A stretch of 64,000 nt of DNA from Oncomelania hupensis (lineage: Eukaryota > Mollusca > Gastropoda > Littorinimorpha > Pomatiopsidae): contig CM072511.1 of NCBI GenBank assembly GCA_036898135.1, positions 160,079,152 to 160,143,151 of the forward strand, given 5' to 3'. Below, piece after piece: positions 57,835-64,000 of the stretch. A program made the position numbers and the translations under genes. The notes below the pieces were generated by a model. The model was given only the letters and a program-made list of their open reading frames with translations. It was not told where the DNA came from and did not search any database. Position 1 is the stretch's first letter, and every line of letters starts with the position of its first letter.

Positions 57835-58062
57835 CGTCCCCGGACACATAAGCGTATAGGGGAGAGAGATGTTGTTTGTAGTCTTATAGTCACACGACAC
57901 TTTCGCATATAGGTGACTACTGGACCGATTTATACTGACACCAGCGGGCCAGTTGTTGGTAAAGGGGAAAATAATATGATCACACGTTGACCAATCCGGG
58001 ATTCGAACCAGCGACCTTTCGGTTACTAGCAAGACGCTCTAACCAACTGAGCTACCCGGCCC
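57835..58062 (-). mobile_element. tRNA-derived SINE (GTCCCCGGACACA tail type)
   Basis: On the minus strand: A box GGGTAGCTCAGTTGGTT (58057-58041) and B box TGGTTCGAATCCC (58010-57998). The 3' end is CCTATACGCTTATGTGTCCG and GGGACG (57860-57835). The tail recurs at 62115-62155. It is inserted inside the LINE linker region. Confidence 0.85.
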
Positions 58063-58084
58063 CTGGGGAGAGAGAAAGAAAGAT

Positions 58085-58255
58085 TTCTCTTATATAGCGC
58101 ACTTACAAGCTCAGAGAGCTTCTCAAGGCGCTGGCCCGTAATATCCAGCAATCACATAATAGTTTGCTGAAGTCAGAATTCGAACCCACGTCGCCCAAGA
58201 CACACTCACACAAGTCGTGCGCTCTGACCACTGAGCTATCCCTGCTGCCGTAGAT
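58085..58255 (-). mobile_element. tRNA-derived SINE (GCGCTATATAAG tail type)
   Basis: On the minus strand: A box GGATAGCTCAGTGG (58241-58228), B box GGGTTCGAATTC (58187-58176), and the tail ...GTGCGCTATATAAGAGA at 58100-58085. It sits next to the previous SINE in the same orientation, both inside the LINE. Confidence 0.85.
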
Positions 58256-58692
58256 GGACAGAGTAGGCCTACTGCTCTGACCTTTACAACCATACACCAA
58301 ACGGAGACCCATCAGTAGAACAGAGAATAAGAAGAAATCCTCCCAATTCTCCAAGAAGAGGTTGAGGCCGCAGTGCAATCGCTAAAGAAAGGGAAGTCAG
58401 CGGGATTGGACAACATACCCGCAGAATTGCTTCAAGCAGGAGGAGAATCGATGATTGACACCCTCACCATTATTTGTAACAAGATCTGGAAGAGTGGGGA
58501 GTGGCCTACACCATGGACCCAGTGGCTTGTTATTACTCTTCCCCAAAAAGGTAACCTTCAGGAGTGTGAAAATTACCTCACCATCAGCCTCATCAGCCAT
58601 CCCAGCAAGGTTCTCCTGAAAATAATATTCAACAGGTTGAAACCCTAAGCTGAACAAATCATAGTTGAAGAATTCAGGGCAGGGCACACAGC

Positions 58693-59027
58693 GATTCAAC
58701 CAAAGCTTTTTAGATTTTGAGGTTAGGTTAGCCAGGCTAGCTATAAATAGCTTCGCCGATGCTTCCTTTCACTGGAAAAAAGAAGATCCGTTGGATCTCA
58801 TTTTTGATATGATGATGATGGTCATTGTTGTCAGGGTGGCGACGTGGTGATCGTCCTTAACGCTCATGCAATAGGACGTTAAGCATCGTTTTCCTCCTCC
58901 TCCTTTCACTGGAAGGGTTGGTGCATGCAAGCTATAAATAGCCCGCAGCAAGCAAAATGTGGAAAAAAAATAAAATAAAATGTGGAGGCACTAAACAGTG
59001 CTGCTCACATAGGAATTGAGCTGGTGT
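58693..59027. mobile_element. ~335-bp insertion in the LINE RT domain
   Basis: Sequence foreign to the RT lies between the FRAG codons (about 58690) and RSTTEQ (about 59028). Inside, AAGCTATAAATAGC-like and TCCTTTCACTGGAA-like blocks occur twice (58738-58777 and 58901-58954). No target duplication that I can define. Identity unknown; SINE or MITE possible. Confidence 0.55.
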
Positions 59028-60462
59028 GGGCGCAGTACCACTGAACAGATTTTCAACCTCAGAATAATCTGCAAGAAATACCTACAGCACCAACAACATC
59101 TATATCATGTGTTTGTAGACTTCAAGAAGGCATTTGACCGAGTCTGACATGCAGCGCTGTGGGCAACCATGAGAGTGTACAACATCAGCCCTAAAATTAT
59201 TGAAGCCATCAAAAGCTTGTATGACAAGGCTACCAGTGCAGTCCTCCACAACAGCGCCATCGGGAACTGGTTCAGAACAACAATTGGTGTGTGTCAAGGA
59301 TGCCTACTCTCTCCAACACTCTTCAATATCTTCCTAGAGCGTATAATGTCAGATGCCCTTGCAGTTCACGAAGGCACAGTCAGCTTAGGGGGTAGAGCAA
59401 TCTCCAACCTCCGTTTTGCGGATGACATTGATGGATTGGCTGGAGAGGAACAAGAACTTAAACAGCTGGTACAGAGGCTTGACACCACCGCCAGAGCCTA
59501 TGGAATGGAAATAAGTGCAGAGAAGACCAAAATGATGACCAACAACACCAATGGCATCAGCGTGGACATCAAAATCCAAGGCCAATCCCTCAACACATTG
59601 CATATCTTCAAATATTTAGAACCATTGTATCAGACAATGGGTCCCGACAAGAAGTCCTCTCCAGGATAGCACAAACAACTGCTGCCCTGACAAGGTTGAA
59701 GCCCATTTGGAAAGACAGGACCATCAGTCTACAATCCAAGGTAAGGCTGCTGCGCTCCCTTGTCATCTCCATCTTCATATACGCTTGCGAAACATGGACC
59801 CTCACAGCAGATCTACAACGAAGAATACAAAGCCTGGAGATGAGGTGCTACAGAGGACTTCTGGACATTTCCTATATCCAGCACATCATCAAAAACGAAG
59901 TTCGACAGACCATCACTCAAGCCATTGGACAACACGATGGAATGCTCACAGTGGTGAAGAAACGGAAACTCCGATGGTATGGCCACGTCACCAGAGCACC
60001 AGGCCTGGCAAAGGCCATCCTGCAAGGCTCGGTGCAAGGAGGCAGAAGAATAGGGAGACCGAAAAAGAGGTGGGAGGGCAACATTCGAGAATGGACTGGC
60101 TTGACACTGAGTGAAGCCATGAGGGTTGCCGAGGACAGAAAAAGATGGATTATGCTGGTTAAAAGATCATCTGCGGTGCCCCTACGACATTCGAGTTATA
60201 GGATAGGATAGACACTACTCTCTAAAACAAAATCAAAGTACAAAAAAAGAGAATTACAGATACATTTGCTGATCGTTGCCGTACAGGGGAAGACAGTGTG
60301 CAAGATGAAGAGGAACAGACCTAGTGTTTTGCCATCTAAAATATATATATATATATATTTTTTAAATAAAATCAATATATTGTACCTATATAATGCACGT
60401 GCGTCTATAGGCAGAAATGAATGCACCCGTTAAATACATGTTGTGCGAGTGTACAGAGTTAT

Positions 60463-62098
<1,636 letters not shown>

Positions 62099-62108
<10 letters not shown>

Positions 62109-62155
62109 TTGATTTGATAGATTTCCGTCCCCGGACACAGTGCGTATAGGGGACT
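62099..62155 (-). repeat. ATTG run plus SINE tail scrap
   Basis: TTGATTGATTGATTTGATAG is followed by GTCCCCGGACACAGTGCGTA and TAGGGGAC, matching the tail of the SINE at 57835-57870. Confidence 0.65.
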
Positions 62156-64000
62156 TGTATGAAGTAGTTCCGATGAGTTAAGAGTTCATTTTATGCTGAC
62201 GGTACGTAGATGAAGAGGGAGCGCAGTGATGCCGCTGCGACGTCCTGAAGGCAAGTCTGATGAATCTGAAGGGTCGGGAGGAACGTGGCATACGATGTCT
62301 GGAGGCAGCAGAGGTGAGGCCCAGGGGAGGTGCCAGGGGGGGGGGGGGGGGGGAGGCAGGGCGCCGCCATGCGTAAGGGAGAGGAGGAGGTGCGGTCAGT
62401 CAGGCGCACAACGAGGCCACAAGGAGAGATAACTCGGGCAGGGTAGGTACAGTTTTTACTAGGGAGAAGGATCCAGGGGCCCAGTTGGGGTAGGACGACC
62501 CTCCCCACACTAAGGCCGAGGAGACTAATACTAATATGGCTATACGATAAGCTATGGGACAGAATATAGGCTGTTATAGATTACAGTAAATATAAGGGAG
62601 ATTAAAAATCCTTTCGGGACCAAAAATAACAAAGTTAAAAGGACTGGATAATAAATCTGCCAGTCAGAAAACAAGGAAAAAAAAAAAAAGGCATATATAT
62701 AATTTCCCAAAATGCGGGGTTACAGGAGATGACATACGTAGTTCAAAATTAAGCTCCCAGCCCAGGAACCAATGCAGGGGCTGAGGCAGATAAAACAGAA
62801 GTTAAAAGGGTTATAATTTTCACCTGAATTGGTGAACTAACTAATATTAAAAGGAGTTATGATTTTTCACCGGAATTGGTGAACTAAAATACGGGCATCT
62901 CCCATGCCCATAGATACAATAGGAGGAGACAGCTGTTGTTAATAATCTGGCTGTATTTATATATAAAGCTCTGTGCTTGCGTGAAAGAATGATGAAGCAA
63001 AATGGTTGAATGTAATATAGTGCTTGCGATGATATGTATCATATAAGTGTAACGCGTCTCTATTATTTGCGTTATCTTGTGAGAGTTAATCTAAACTACT
63101 TAATTCTGTACTTGTACGGGGAAAGGGCATGACAAACCAAGTTATGATATATAAGACATATAAAATAGAATCAGTCTCACTGCCTTCCAAAGGGTTTGCC
63201 ACGCGCTCAAATAAGTCACAATAAACTACAGCTTGTCTCCATTTTTTATACAATTTTAATAATCTAACTAATACGTGTCAACCAAGAAACATAAAACTCG
63301 CATGCACATATATTCTAACTAACAATGCAAATAATAGTCAAGTAAATTCATTGTTTCTTACCGTATCTTTCCATTTTCTTTCGCCCTTCGTTCCTCCATT
63401 GAAAACACGAACTTTCACCCTATACTAACAGTAATAGACTAAAACAGCAGTCTAAGCTATGCACATACCCTTAGAACCGACCGGCCCTAACTTATTTATC
63501 AGCTCATTTACTGATTAACTTTCAATCTCACTTTTGCCTCTAAATAACAAAATCACCAATTAAACAACTACTAAATGCAAGCCACCAAGCTTTGTAGTAA
63601 TTATCCTACACACATCCTAACTCATTATGCACAAGAGAAAAGAGCCCGCAGTCTCTTTACATTATTAAATTCACTACATATTATATACTGACTGCCCTAC
63701 GTTCTAGCATTCTGTACAGAAGAGCGGACTGAACGAAGCAGGAGGTCAAAGATAAGAGAAAAATTTCTTTGTTCCTCCGGCTTTTATAGCATAACTTCGA
63801 AAAGACGTACTTCTCTACATAAGGAGATGCCCTAACTACTACGTCATTGCCCCACCCAAGATTTCTGGGACTTGTACCTATCACGTGGTCAGAACTGACC
63901 ACGCTCTTTACATACAAGAGACCAATGGTTGCCGACCATAGACCTGCTGCATGTACATGCACTAAACGTGGCCGTTAGTCATTCTTGCCGGACAAACACA
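62156..64000. other. Distal region, no gene recognised
   Basis: Contains an 18-bp G run (62336-62353), two copies of a TTCACC[T/G]GAATTGGTGAA palindrome (62819-62836 and 62868-62885) and an inverted repeat GTGGTCAGAACTGACCAC at 63885-63902. Open frames on both strands are short and unremarkable. It may belong to a larger repeat that extends past the window. Confidence 0.4.

Larger units (their letters stand above)
57600..60211 (+). pseudogene. Non-LTR retrotransposon (APE/RTE-like), split by insertions
   Basis: Pre-RT linker 57640-57830 (AYQTLTEKQLTRLSVKQPKV, TIQSKSVLCLTEEQEVL). RT start 58340-58690 (KKGKSAGLDNIPAELLQAGG, IWKSGEWPTPWTQWLV). RT core from 59030 (RSTTEQIF, FVDFKKAFDRV, GVCQGCLLSPTLFNIFLERI, catalytic FADDID). 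C-terminus to 60211 (VISIFIYACETWTLTADL, KKRKLRWYGHVTR, RRIGRPKKRWE). Broken by SINEs at 57835-58255, by a ~335-bp insert at 58693-59027, by a stop at 59147 and by a frame change near 59630. The exact clade is uncertain. The 5' part is missing. Confidence 0.85.

Noticed and set aside
63681..63962. 93-codon minus-strand frame near the window end
   Set aside because: No recognisable motif. It could belong to a repeat continuing past the window, but nothing supports it.

Overview
This is eukaryotic, repeat-dense animal DNA, most likely from a marine invertebrate and perhaps a mollusc. That placement is inferred from the mix of L2/CR1-type LINEs, tRNA-headed SINEs, a Tc1 element and a Ty3/gypsy element of unusual gene order. 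Nothing in the window names the species.

One host gene can be assembled. It lies on the minus strand, with its start codon at 57218 and its stop at 4287, so it fills about 53 kb. It encodes a protein of about 692 residues of the DUF885 family (predicted metallopeptidase-like; HExxPGHH motif). I could place 13 coding exons. All 12 introns begin GT and end AG, and all codon phases agree from exon to exon. A TATA box and two CCAAT boxes lie just upstream. The coding part is only about 4% of the span.

The introns hold the rest. Intron 1 (12.8 kb) has a Tc1-like DD34E transposon, a minisatellite and a strange region full of a motif related to GTTAAGTTACATTCA. Intron 6 holds a complete 8.4-kb Ty3/gypsy-type LTR retrotransposon with equal-length, apparently identical LTRs, a GTGAT target duplication, a tRNA-Trp primer site and a pol order of protease-integrase-RT-RNase H. 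This resembles the rare Gmr1 type. Intron 7 holds a hAT-like element with two BED-finger fragments. Intron 8 holds a decayed L2/CR1-like LINE behind a tRNA-SINE. Introns 9 and 10 hold two short TTAA-flanked elements (piggyBac-like) that carry subterminal tandem arrays and short acidic ORFs. Intron 11 holds a three-module cysteine-rich coding relic in three reading frames and a 39-bp minisatellite that abuts exon 11.

Upstream of the gene (57.6-62.1 kb) are two more non-LTR elements, one split by three insertions. From 62.2 to 64 kb I see little beyond short repeats. Three interspersed families recur through the window. I call them A (about 600 bp, CAAT-type tail), B (begins with a GGTAAAGGTGTTCCC-like sequence) and C (starts with an AGGGCAAAGCCCATATGAC-like sequence and is rich in TGACCTTGA sites). 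Several elements are nested inside copies of these families, which gives a relative insertion history.
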